A DNA stretch of 64,000 nt, taken from Paramecium octaurelia (taxonomy: Eukaryota; Ciliophora; Oligohymenophorea; Peniculida; Parameciidae). Position 1 is the first letter of the stretch. The number at the start of each line of letters is the position of its first letter. The translations under genes were made by a program, and so were the position numbers. Under the pieces are notes generated by a model. That model worked only from the letters and a program-made list of their open reading frames with translations, was not told the origin of the DNA and did no database searches. This document shows positions 35,801-47,834 of the stretch, in pieces. The DNA is taken from positions 310,001-374,000 of the forward strand of contig CAJJDP010000015.1 in NCBI GenBank assembly GCA_905182995.1. The letters run 5' to 3'.

Positions 35801-36403
35801 AGTAAATCTGAAATTTGTTGATCACAATCTTCTGAATTAAATACAATTTGAATCAACCTATTTTTAATGTAATTATGAAGATTTTCTTTTCTAATAATTT
35901 TCCTAGCTTAATTTTGTAAACATTGTTTAACATCGTTCTCCCTTATTTTTGTTTTATAAAATTATAATATTGTTTCTATGCCCATCTAACCATGTTTATC
36001 ATATTGTCCAAATGATGTTAATGTTTCCTTCTATAATTAATACAAATTCTCCTTCCTGTTTTTATTTTAATCATCCAGAGTTGCCTATAAAAATTTCATC
36101 TGTAAAATCTCAAACTCCAAGGCATCCTGTCTCTTTAGAACTTCCTTCTCTAGAAACTCTAAGATATCGTCCTTTTGGATCTATCTCCTAGACTAAAAAT
36201 ATACCTATTGCACACCGTAATAAAGGATGGTGAAAGTTTCACTATCAAAATGCTTACTTTAATTAAATTCTTCAATAGCTGATCTCATTTATCTGAGTAT
36301 CAGTCTGCTATCCTTAGTTTTGAGTGAATTGTAAAGACTATTATCAAACTATCATATAAGTTCATCATACTTAAATATTGGGATATTCACTTAGCTCGTT
36401 CAT
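32875..36403 (-). CDS. Condensin complex subunit 1 (CAP-D2/Cnd1-like), HEAT-repeat protein
   Basis: Condensin subunit 1 is a large HEAT-repeat protein that helps compact chromosomes. This is the longest gene of the window, about 3.5 kb with several short introns, encoding roughly 1,100 residues. The N-terminal part has helical repeats. A HEAT segment (QRLFLIQKLASRIIDKNAYA, then RVHTLKMLRVV) matches the family's 'ldvnpycRsraLqv' region. The Cnd1 C-terminal signature appears as LSQLLFIVGQSALAIILHID. Identification rests on these two blocks. The tail is basic (TKRRVLGSKNKSQKSTRSH). The first intron (22 nt) follows residue 11. Confidence 0.72.
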
Positions 36404-36463
36404 AAAACTTTTTAAATTCAAATAATTTATGCGGCAATTTATTATAAATATATATATAATATA

Positions 36464-37988
36464 TCAACTTACATTACTATTTTCCCAATAATATCCTGAA
36501 TTACTTTGCTCTTTTTTCTGTTGTTGGACCCAATAGAAATCAGCATTAGAATTTGGAAACTAGACCTCATCTGATTGTTACAAGAGGGGATCTTTCAAAT
36601 CTATTTTTATGTCAAAATTTTCTTCATTTTCATCAGTAGGGTGTTGAATGGCCCAGATTTCAATGATGTTTATTTACAGTTTCTTCACATAAGGTAGAAT
36701 GAGAGGTCCGTTTTCATATGAATCATCTGTTTGAGTGCAATAGGAATTCTATAAGTCTTTATCAATCCAGATTCTGTATCCCTCTCCATTCTTTCCCCCA
36801 AAACCAATTCCCTTATTGGAATCAAGAAAACAGTAGTTTTATTCTCCTCTTCTTTTGGATCTATAAATCTTAAAATAAGGATAGAGACTGAAAATGCAAT
36901 CCTTCTTGGTTCCAAAGTACTATTTGGTGTCATACCACCTAAGATTTGTGAGAGCTCCAAATATCTATTATTTGGTCTTCTATTCATATTTTTCTTCATG
37001 TTGAAAAAACATAATAGTAGGTAATTTACAATCTAATTGTTTTGAGTATTCAAAATACCTTTGAGTGACTGAACCATTTGATTAAACCCACCTTGATGTG
37101 CAACACTTGAATACAACAAGGTCAACTAATTGCAATCAGTCAGCACAGATTAGGTACTCAACAATAATTGGAAGAACAATTCATCAGTTACAAAATATGA
37201 TGGAGTATTGACAACTGGAATAGTATTCTGAAGGAGACTATAAATAATTTAATTACATTAAATTGTTTTCCCATAAATTTTGCCTAAAAATACTTTTTGA
37301 TAAGATATTTAGTTCCTGGCATCTACTTTGAGATGAAGTCCATCAATTAAACCCAAGACAAGGAGCCAGATTCATTTTCTAGATTAGAATAATCAAAATA
37401 CTATATAGTTAATCTACTAATGATTTAATATATTTCTCATTAGTTGGTGCATTCTTTTGAGTATGTTGAAACATTTTAATAATATCCTAAAAGGATGAGG
37501 TGGAATAGGAATACTTTGATGACACTGAGAGTATCAAGATAAGTTAATTGCAATTGGGCCAATTCTTCTTTGGATTTTACATATCTATAGTTCTGCAAAG
37601 TGATCAAGGACATCAATTCAAATCTTTCTAGGTTCTTGAAGGCTGGAACCGAAGTTTGAACATCCTTCACTAACAGCTCCACTATATATTGTAGGCAATA
37701 TTAATATTACAGAATTCAAACAAGGGTTCTTTCCTCACAAAACCTTCACTTCCACTGTACAATTCAAGGAACTTAAATAACTTAATTCCGAAGGCAGGAT
37801 TTTCTGAGAAGATGCCTTCAAAGGAGCGTTAATTGAGTTATTTAGTATCACGAGTTCTAATAATATTATTGTCGTTACTCACTACTTAATTCACAGTAAT
37901 ATTGGAATTGTTGATCCAATTGAGTATATTCAGCTTAATCAAATGCTAAGACTACTGTATTCTTTCTTGAATCGTAACAATTCCCCAT
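36464..37988 (-). CDS. TLDc-domain protein, MEAK7-like, with myristoylation-type N-terminus
   Basis: The C-terminal half is a TLDc domain: LTLLYSSVAHQGGFNQMVQS, then IFGALTNLRWYDTKQYFGTK, CIFSLYPYFKIYRSK, NYCFLDSNKGIGFGGKNGEG, YRIWIDKDL and IIEIWAI. TLDc proteins act in oxidative-stress resistance, V-ATPase regulation and lysosomal mTOR signalling. The protein starts MGNCYDSRK. Gly2 plus Cys4 is a classical N-myristoylation/palmitoylation start, as in human MEAK7 (TLDC1), which is also N-myristoylated. A ~26-nt intron splits the TLDc domain. The middle region is less well resolved because introns there were not all placed. Confidence 0.8.
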
Positions 37989-38046
37989 GGATCGAATTAA
38001 TAAATATAAATTATTAAAATAAAACGATAAATGTTTAATCTTTTGA

Positions 38047-40014
38047 TCAATCAAGTAATCTGCTTTGAGTCACAATCATTCTTATCATCGTTGTATTCTC
38101 AACTAGATTCATGTGGGCAGTTCGACCAATGAAATTATCCCAATTCTTATCATTCTCTGTGTATATGAAATTCACTTCAATTCTTGTGCATTCTGGTAAT
38201 TTAATGTTGTCAAGCATAGTTTAATAGATCTGTTGTTTATCTTGCGGAACTCTGGTGGATTTCTCGAGCCTGGCAATTTCAAAGGGGACAAAGTCATCCT
38301 GAGTCGAACTGACCAAGATCACTTTTTGGAACCACTCTAAACTTTGAACTGTTGATAGATAATAGAGATAAGAATTCTAAGGCATTGAGGCATCCTACAA
38401 TTGTAATTCAGCCATACTTTAACTGGATGAGAAATTGGTCATGAACCACAATCCAGTTTTGACTAAACTATTTTATTTTACAAATAACCCTACATGAGGG
38501 GATCCAAGACTTACATAAAATTTCATCTTGTTTTAATGCATACTTAAATTACAAAGAGCTGATCTTGCTACTACTCCTCCTAAGGAATGGCATATGAATG
38601 ATAGTTCATCGATCCCGTCCATCAATTAGATTTAGGCTTAGATTTCGATGCTTAATTTGTGACCCATCACTCTGATTGATTCTTCTCCCTCTCTTTGATT
38701 GCAACTAGACAATAATGTAAAGCATTTTGGATAATAGATTTTGATGATGTTCCTCCATCTCCTCATATCAAAAGGAGAACCCTTGTATCCATGGACAAAC
38801 ACAATCAAATGTTTGATTTCTGCCTTCTTTTAATTTAATTAATATTGCTTCATTTCATTTTGCGAGTATTTTAGTAGAATCGGCAGATTGTCCAATATTT
38901 CGGTAGATGTGATGGGTAGAATGGGTAAAATTCTTTGGTCTAGTTGTCTCAAGGAATTAATTAAGTTGCAGTTCTTCAAGGTTTTGTCGAATTAAGGGAA
39001 ATTGTTAATTTTAATGACGAATTCTTCATAAAGATCTTGGAGTTCTGAAATATACTTAAATTTTAATTTCTTCATTAGTTTAGCATAAACCTTTGAAATA
39101 ACGTCGATGTAGACATACCAAAGCATATACAATTATAGACTGATTGAGTTAATTTGACGCTCTAAGTCTTCACTGTTATATTCCACTTCTCCCAAACAGG
39201 CCAAATGGGACTAAATTTAATTATGTTTTAAAATACTAAATAATGTGCAAATTTTGTTGGCTCCGTTATAAATTCCGCAATGGTCTCTTTGTATTACTGA
39301 ATAAATTGCTTGAATATCGATTCCAGGTAATCAAATGTTTTCTATTACAATAGTTCGTATTGGCCCTTTCTCTTGTATTTTTGAATGTAGTCAATCATTG
39401 TTAATCCATCCTTTCGCTATTAATACTTTAGGTCTATTAATCACTTAATCATACTCAAAGGCAACGAGAACACAAAGCAATTTATCACGCAAGCCGTGTT
39501 GGGATCGAAGGTGATAGGCAAATAATTGTGATTGATTTGTTTTAGAGAATGAATGACGTAGGTCTGGGAAGACAGTTTGTTTAAGGGCAATGCTTCCAGG
39601 CCTTAGAATGTTTCCGCAGATTTACTGTCCAGAAAAAATAAATCAACTTGCAATTCTACAGAGTTTTATTGCGCAAATGTATTTTGTTCTATTCTAAATA
39701 TACATCCCTCGCATAAATTAATCTAAATTCTAAGCATTTATACCTCCTCATCCTCATATCTGATGGCGAAAGAACTTGATAGGTAATATTGATCGCGGAT
39801 GTCCTATCCCACCAATCTTTAATCCCTTTGTTTCTTCAATTTGGTGATCCCCAATTAATCCAAAGTCAAATATGGCAAATGTTTTGGTATTGATATTTAG
39901 ATCCTGTAGATTCCTTATTAAAATAGATCAACATTTCGAAAATTTCGAATAAACACTAACAATTCAATTTATGTTATGAAACTCATAAATTTAATATAAT
40001 CTTTTTATCTACAT
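38047..40014 (-). CDS. FAM135-type putative lipase (alpha/beta hydrolase)
   Basis: The C-terminal ~260 residues match the FAM135/DUF676 hydrolase: HLIVFVHGYKGSPFDMRRW, the nucleophile elbow LSFICHSLGGVVARSALCNL, YVSLGSPHVG, SLVKTGLWFM, LVSSTQDDFVPFEIARLE (the catalytic Asp candidate) and NFIGRTAHMNLVENT (His candidate). The N-terminal C2-like half appears as FAIFDFGLIGDH and further helical sequence. The first ~40 codons, from the ATG at 40014, contain two in-frame TGAs that I could not remove with canonical introns, so the 5' end is uncertain. The gene is divergent from the next gene, with 75 bp between starts. Confidence 0.75.
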
Positions 40015-40089
40015 TAACTTCTATTTTATAACCTAATTCATAAACTCAAGTTATGGATCATACCGCAATTACTAACATTCTCAACAGCT

Positions 40090-41512
40090 ATGGGTACACT
40101 CATATATTTATAGTCAAGCTTCAAAGGTCCAGAACCACAATATAAAACCATCAATTATTCGATAGTCCCTAAAAATCTAAGTTTGGAAGATCACATAGAA
40201 AAACCGCAACTTGAAATCCTCCAACAATTGAACGAGGAAAAGAAATGCCGAGATCTTGTTGAAATCCATGGCATCACCTTAGAAAAAACTAAATAATTTT
40301 ATGCTGATAAAATCAAAGAATACAACGATGTAATCGATTTAAAGCATATCAAAAATAAAAGAAATCAATCCCAATCAGTCGAAAAATAAAACAACCAAAC
40401 ATTTATTCGATTTGCAGGAGATGAAGGTAAAATCACTAATTTTCACATTTCCATCAATTCAAAGAATCTCATCCCCTTATTGAATGAAATCAACAAGAGG
40501 GCAAATAATGAATAGACTCTAGAAAACCCACTTAGTTGCAGAAGATCAAATAGAAATAATCAAAATAACACATTGAAAACCTCAAACAATTACACCAATA
40601 TCAAGTATACTCTACAGACAATCAAACCTAAATAGCCTTAGAATATCACTCAAAGATTGGAATAAAAATTAAATAACTATGATCGCTTAAACTAAAGCTA
40701 GATTAGCCCAATGAATCAAGTGAACTTTAATGAAGATCTTTCCATTGATGTGATTAAGAAGAGAAAATCCTTTTCAATCGACCTTAAATTCAAAAGAAGG
40801 AACTCTGAAAAAAAGAAAACAAACACATACTCCAAATAGCAAAGATAGGACATCCCTAAAGTAGTTATATGATGATTTTAAGATAGATTTATCATAACTG
40901 ATTTCCGATTCCTTTAGATAAAACTTATCAAGTTCTTGTTAATATGAAGATGATTTAGACTAAAATTCACAAAGAGACTCCCAATTAAATTGCAACAATT
41001 TAGAATTGACTCAGATCTAATATCCACCTCTGGAGACTAAAATTGAATAATCTAATTTGGGTTCAATTGATTAAACTGAAAAAGAGTAACTACCTGATAT
41101 TTATAAAGACATAAGTAAATATTAATTGTTCATTAACATAGAAATTAATCAAAACATTGATTTTGAAGAGAGAAGAAAAGTGTTAAAAAGAAGGAAAGAA
41201 GTTGTACATGACATATTAAACAAACAGAAACCTAAATTTTTACATATTTGTGGATCCAAATTTCCAGTTATTAATAGTGAACAAAATTGGAACAACTATA
41301 ACAACCTGAGAATTAGAATAACAGAAAGAGAACTCTAATAGAAAGTGAATTAATTGAGAAATACAAAAGAATAATATTAAGATTTTGAGAATCTGTCTAT
41401 GTTGTCAGGACCACCTATTATTACCAGTTATATTACTAATAATCTAAAATCAGATTATTAGGATGTCAAAGTTACTAAGATTATGAAATAGCTGAATACT
41501 TTTAAATAGTGA
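40090..41512 (+). CDS. Uncharacterised Asn/Gln/Lys-rich protein
   Basis: Two introns (22 nt ending AAG, and 27 nt) leave about 457 residues with no recognised domain. The N-terminus (MGTLIYLQSSFKGPEPQYKT) is followed by a charged helix (KPQLEILQQLNEEKKCRDLV), an Asn-rich basic middle (KKRKSFSIDLKFKRRNS, a possible nuclear signal) and an acidic, Ser-rich stretch. The C-terminal helix KRRKEVVHDILNKQKPKFLH follows. An overlapping ATG at 40054 opens another frame and was not chosen. The next gene on the strand starts 65 bp after its stop. Confidence 0.65.
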
Positions 41513-41576
41513 ATTTGATCCTTTGCTTTGAATGTGAAATATTTATTATAAAATATAAAGTTAATATCAATCTCAA

Positions 41577-42643
41577 ATGTAAAATAAAAATAAGAGATCC
41601 ATAACCTATGATTTAATCGAAAACAATAATTAAGATCATACCATGATTTATAAAGGAAGTCTTATGGGAAACAAAAAACCATACAAGTTAAGGCTTGAAC
41701 TGAAACCACTCAAAGAGGAAATCTCCTCAACTTAATTCGGAGAGATAGTGGAAAATGAAGATTTCAAAAAATTAGATGAACTAGACAGAGATTCCAAAAA
41801 AAAATAATAAGCTAAAAATAAGACTTCATTAAAACTACCGATCATTTATAAAATTAGATCAAAATCCTCTCAAGTTTAAACCTATTTATAACCATGCTCA
41901 ATTTCAGATGCTGAAATTATGGACAATAGTAAGTAAGAAAAACTATGTAATAAATTAATGTATACATTAGCCATGAGACCCATATTCAAATCTATCAATC
42001 AAATCTTAAGTAAACATCAATAAAAGGCCAATTATCCAAAAATTAATACTGAATTTGAAAACGATAAAATCTCAAATGATCAAAGCATCTTAAAGTAATT
42101 TTAATTTGTATTAAGACTCTCGCAGTTTCTAAGTCAAAATTAAAATAATAACATAAACATAGGAAAATACGTCCAAGAGAAAATAGAGTAAAAGAGAATT
42201 AATAATTTTCGATAATTATATAAAAATGCTGTTAAGTATTAAAGCGATGATGGTAAACCATATTTGTAAACTAACTAGAAGAAAATGGCTGCATTCTCTC
42301 CAACAAAGAGTTATAATAAGTTGAGCATATCAAAAACAGAAGAAAAGTCATTTTAAAAATGGCTCAAAGAAAATCTCCAAAGTTTCTCTACCCCTTAGGC
42401 CCCAAAATAAGGGTTCCTAATTTTTCTTTAGAAAACCAATATTTTTAGATTTAATAAAACTTAACTAGCAGAGCTTAAGGAGTCTAATTATCTCCCAAAA
42501 AGAGAAAAAACTACAATTTCGAGGATGACATTTCTATCCAGAAATTAGATAGTCCACCCAAAGATAAATGCTTTCCTACTTCCTCAATGTAAGAAGATTA
42601 CCTAAATATTAAGATTTAATAAATTGTTAAGTCTTTACTATGA
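41577..42643 (+). CDS. Uncharacterised Lys/Asn-rich protein
   Basis: Opens at 41577 (MQNKNKRSITYDLIENNN) and reads for about 280 codons without a TGA. It has basic and Ser/Lys patches (SPTKSYNKLSISKTEEK) and a helical core (QFQFVLRLSQFLSQNQ). The best C-terminal frame (NYNFEDDISIQKLDSPPKDK) ends at TGA 42641-42643, but it lies in a different frame, and I did not find the intron that joins them. The composition resembles the preceding gene, suggesting cytoskeletal or basal-body type proteins. That is only a guess. Confidence 0.5.
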
Positions 42644-42866
42644 TTTTAATATTATTTTAAGTAATTTAATCAATATTCTACCATGGAATGATGTTATCAA
42701 ATGAAATTTTTAATCAGAACATTATTCAGTTCTAATGAAATTGATGGTTAGAATAGATTTAGTATTTTTAATATTTTTGAGTAAACAAAATAATGAGTAA
42801 GATTATTTCTTTTTACTATAACATAATTTTATCTATATAAATAACACATTAATAAATAAATAAAGA

Positions 42867-45199
42867 TCAAATTTAGTCATTTTCCCATCTTCTAGCAAAC
42901 ATAATAGGATCATTATTCTATTTTTGATTTTCTAACAATATTTCTTAGATGATTTGGAAGTCTTTTTGTAATTTAACTAAGCTGATTTTTTATAAATAAT
43001 GCAATAACAATTAAGAGAAACTAACTGTAAATTCAGATAAATCTTTATTGAAAAATTATTCAAACTATTTATCAGGAGTAATATAAAATACAGTTTCAAC
43101 TTTTGAATAAAATGATAAAAAGTTATCGATCCAGCCTTAGATAATGCCTTGTTTATTTGATGGGCAATACTTTTAAACATAAGTTGCCTTGATTCCTAAA
43201 AGCTTTCTGATTAAAAAATAACATTTTTATTTATCTTCTGTATTAATACAATCAAACTATTTAAGGACATTATTTAAATACAACAAAAATTTGTAAGTAG
43301 GCCTTATTGCTGCAGAAAGAAATTCCTCCTTATCATCTTAAGAATTGGAATTAAAATCACTTGTGAATTTATCAGTGATAACATTTTATATAGATTTGGT
43401 TTAGGATGCAAATTGCCTAAATGAAGAGGATGTATTAGTTTAGAAATAACAATTTCGTTTATTTTCCTAAGAGTTCTTTTATAAGCTCAATCCAGATGAT
43501 TTGAATGCTGGAGTCATGATATTTTATTGAGATTATACAACCCTAACAGGGGACTTCTTTTGTTAAATAGAATTGCTATTTTAAACTGAGTAGGATTACT
43601 TTTATAAACTTTATGAAATATCTATAATTTTTTGTTTTTCCTATAAAATCTAATGGCAGTTTGAAAATTAATGATTTTTTATAGTGTCATTTGTGCTATT
43701 CCTCTAACTATGTTAAATACAATCACTTTCTTCTCCAGAATACCCATAGATGTTGCTATTATTATCAAAATTTTATGTTGTTATAGGTATCTTAATGGCA
43801 GTTATTTTTTCTTACTCTTTTTATGAGGTTTATTTGAGTTATTATTATGGGATTACTTCTTGATTTTTGTTTTACATATCAATTAATTCAGTTGATTATT
43901 AGTTTTTAAGCCTAGATTCAAGAGTTAAAGTAGAGAATTTTATTGGTGATTATTGTAAAGGCTTAGGGATTGCTTCAATTTATTATGTGTAAGACTCTTT
44001 TATTGGTTATTCTATTAATAAATTTAAGTTAATTTAATTGATTTAAAGAGCTAATTCAAAAGGTTTCTCTTCTAAATCAGTATGGCTTTTTTTTGCATCT
44101 ATAAGTTAGGCAACTTAATTTATTTTAATAACCTTTTTAGAATCTAAATTTTAGAATCCTATTATTTCTTGTGATTTAAAATTTAAATGTTGCTTGGGCT
44201 AATTTTCACTGATAACTCCTGCGTTGTTTGAGAGTGATTAATTATTTAGCAATTCATCTTCTAATTATTATCTAGATTATTATAGATCTTGAGAAATAGA
44301 ACTGGTTTTAATAGATCTATATGGAATGCTTTGATGTGAAAGAGTTGATATTTTCTTAGGTTGTATCGAAAGGTTTGCTATGATTTCATTAATGGACATT
44401 CGCTTTTCTGGGTCTATATTCAACATATTTAGCATAAGTTCTTTAGTTTTAATAGTAGTTATTGTATCATTTTTTATTTTGTTGATCAGAAATGAGTGTT
44501 TCTTACTTAATTCGTTTTCCTGTTTAGAAAACGAAGGGAGTTCTCGATATATCATCTAAAATAACACAATTCCTAAAGCCCAAATGTCTGATTTTTCTGA
44601 GTATACATTATTTTGCACAGTTTCAGGAGCCATGTACATTGGGGTGCCCACATTAAACTTCTTTATGATGCTCTCGTATTGGTTCTCAATAACTGCAAAG
44701 CCAAAGTCAGCTAGTTTGTAAGATCCATTAGATTTTAATATATTGGCTGGTTTGATATCTCTATGTATTATTTCTATTAATTTACCATAAAGGTGTTACT
44801 TTTATCATGTAATGCTTTAATTCCCTAAGCAATTTATTAGAACACTTCTAAGGTTTATGTTTCTGTGAATTTTGTGGAGTCTAAAATTTCAGCCAAATCC
44901 CGTTCGTTACAATATTCGCAAATCAAATATCTATTATTTTTAGTTTCAAATGTATCATAAATTTTCATTAAATTCGGATGATCTATCAAACTCAATACTT
45001 GTATTTCATTTTTAAGCAAACTTTTGGAAATTTGAGTAATTAATTATTGAATACTTATTACCTTAATTGCTACTACTTAATTGGTTTTTGTATTAATTCC
45101 CTTATATACTTTTGATGAGTATCCGGAACCAATTAAATCATTATACTCATAAGTATAATTAGATATAGTTTTCCTAATATTTTAAGAATTATTATTCAT
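42867..45199 (-). CDS. ULK/ATG1-like protein kinase with long disordered tail
   Basis: About 768 residues with one 26-nt intron. The kinase domain lies at residues ~15-270: LIGSGYSSKVYKGINTKTNQ (glycine loop), VVAIKVISI, HPNLMKIYDTFETKNNRYLI, IIHRDIKPANIL (catalytic loop), KLADFGFAVIENQYE (DFG), VGTPMYMAPETV and SDIWALGIVLFQMIYRELPS. The short activation loop and 'GTPMYMAPE' are typical of ULK/ATG1 kinases, which start autophagy. ULK-like kinases are also expanded in ciliates with ciliary roles. The 500-residue tail is Gln/Asn/Ser-rich, ending in a helical region (LQKDFQIIQEILLENQKQ). The 5' 90 bp fall in a duplicated segment. Confidence 0.85.
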
Positions 45200-46471
45200 T
45201 TATTTTAATATCAAATATTTTAGACTTTCAAATTCATTTCAAATCAAATTTAAGATTTCCACCTTTAAAGATTAATTCTCACTACTTTTCCAAACAATAA
45301 TTTGAAATATATATAGAATTATAATATTATTTGAAATCTTTAAGTCAAGTCATTTTTATGTATCCAAAAACACATAATTCTGTATCACTTTGAAATCCTT
45401 TTCTAGTTAACCAATTCATTTTTCACATTGTTCTTATCTTTTTGGATAAGAATTTTTAGAATATTTTATCATCTAAATCACATTATTATCCATAAAGCGG
45501 ATAATGAGTTAAAGATTAATATTCTTTGTAAAAGATTCCCTTAATTTTTAACTCTATTTTGATCATTCATCACCATCTTGACACATAATATATTATTTTG
45601 TTTTAATTTCATCCATCTCATAAAATTTGCATATTTCTAATTATTTCATATCCTCATATTTGTTAATTTTGTTAAATGATCTGAATTATTCCACTCTCAA
45701 TATTTACATCTTTTAGTTTTATTCACTTTTTGATTTGTGCTGATAAATATTTTCAACCATAAATTGTTATTATTTAATTTTGTATGATTTTAAACTAATT
45801 ATGAACTTTCATTTTTCTTATGTAAAGAAGGAGGGAATTGAAATTATTAAACTAAATATTCATAAATACTACCTAAAATTATTTAATCTAGATACCATAG
45901 ATTTTCCATGTTTTGCTTTAAACATATTAGTGTCTGATACAACACAAAGGAATATCAAGACATTGTGAACTTTGATCTTCCTTATTAGTTTGATTATCCT
46001 ATATGTGAATGAGGTTCTTTGTCTATGAACCTTGCCTAATAAAAAATCCTTAAATTTTGTCTACTTGTAGTATGTTAATAAATTGAGCTAGAAGAAGCAT
46101 TGAGACTTGTTGTGTTTGCAGATCTATAAATTATTTCTTTTGGAGGAACAATATATTCTTAAGGAATTAAAATTGTATATATCTACTCCTGCTAAATAAT
46201 AGTAATTATAAAAATAATATTAATTTACTTAGTTAAAAAAGTTGGGTATTTTTAAATTAAATTCTACCCAGCTAAATTCTGAATACAAATTAAATGAAGA
46301 TTGATACTTATATCAATAATTTCATTTGAATTTACTCATTAATATAAATTAAATTTAAAATGGAATGGTTTTTGATAATTGTAACGATAGTGATGGCACT
46401 ATTGTTATTATTTGTGAACTTCTACTTACTAGTTTTGTATTGTCATCGTATTTTAATGAAATCTATAAAAT
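45110..46471. repeat. Copy 1 of 1362-bp duplicated segment (probable assembly artefact)
   Basis: Identical bases recur at 46473-47834 (offset 1363) with an n at 46472. It covers the kinase 5' end, the whole intergenic region and the first ~110 bp of the LMBR1-domain gene, which is cut at the n. Confidence 0.85.
45200..46359. promoter_or_regulatory. Long divergent intergenic region
   Basis: About 1.16 kb between the kinase start (minus) and the LMBR1-domain gene (plus), unusually long for this genome. A 62-codon ORF at 45780-45968 has AT-rich composition and no neighbouring exon, so I do not call it. The sequence recurs at 46563-47722. Confidence 0.4.
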
Positions 46472-46472
46472 N

Positions 46473-47834
46473 TTTTGATGAGTATCCGGAACCAATTAAA
46501 TCATTATACTCATAAGTATAATTAGATATAGTTTTCCTAATATTTTAAGAATTATTATTCATTTATTTTAATATCAAATATTTTAGACTTTCAAATTCAT
46601 TTCAAATCAAATTTAAGATTTCCACCTTTAAAGATTAATTCTCACTACTTTTCCAAACAATAATTTGAAATATATATAGAATTATAATATTATTTGAAAT
46701 CTTTAAGTCAAGTCATTTTTATGTATCCAAAAACACATAATTCTGTATCACTTTGAAATCCTTTTCTAGTTAACCAATTCATTTTTCACATTGTTCTTAT
46801 CTTTTTGGATAAGAATTTTTAGAATATTTTATCATCTAAATCACATTATTATCCATAAAGCGGATAATGAGTTAAAGATTAATATTCTTTGTAAAAGATT
46901 CCCTTAATTTTTAACTCTATTTTGATCATTCATCACCATCTTGACACATAATATATTATTTTGTTTTAATTTCATCCATCTCATAAAATTTGCATATTTC
47001 TAATTATTTCATATCCTCATATTTGTTAATTTTGTTAAATGATCTGAATTATTCCACTCTCAATATTTACATCTTTTAGTTTTATTCACTTTTTGATTTG
47101 TGCTGATAAATATTTTCAACCATAAATTGTTATTATTTAATTTTGTATGATTTTAAACTAATTATGAACTTTCATTTTTCTTATGTAAAGAAGGAGGGAA
47201 TTGAAATTATTAAACTAAATATTCATAAATACTACCTAAAATTATTTAATCTAGATACCATAGATTTTCCATGTTTTGCTTTAAACATATTAGTGTCTGA
47301 TACAACACAAAGGAATATCAAGACATTGTGAACTTTGATCTTCCTTATTAGTTTGATTATCCTATATGTGAATGAGGTTCTTTGTCTATGAACCTTGCCT
47401 AATAAAAAATCCTTAAATTTTGTCTACTTGTAGTATGTTAATAAATTGAGCTAGAAGAAGCATTGAGACTTGTTGTGTTTGCAGATCTATAAATTATTTC
47501 TTTTGGAGGAACAATATATTCTTAAGGAATTAAAATTGTATATATCTACTCCTGCTAAATAATAGTAATTATAAAAATAATATTAATTTACTTAGTTAAA
47601 AAAGTTGGGTATTTTTAAATTAAATTCTACCCAGCTAAATTCTGAATACAAATTAAATGAAGATTGATACTTATATCAATAATTTCATTTGAATTTACTC
47701 ATTAATATAAATTAAATTTAAAATGGAATGGTTTTTGATAATTGTAACGATAGTGATGGCACTATTGTTATTATTTGTGAACTTCTACTTACTAGTTTTG
47801 TATTGTCATCGTATTTTAATGAAATCTATAAAAT
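46473..47834. repeat. Copy 2 of 1362-bp duplicated segment
   Basis: Partner of 45110-46471. It begins with an orphan 5' fragment of the kinase (46473-46562) and continues into the intact LMBR1-domain gene. Confidence 0.85.

Noticed and set aside
45780-45968. 62-codon ORF in the long intergenic region, repeated at 47143
   Set aside because: AT-rich residue bias, no partner exon, and duplicated only because of the assembly overlap.
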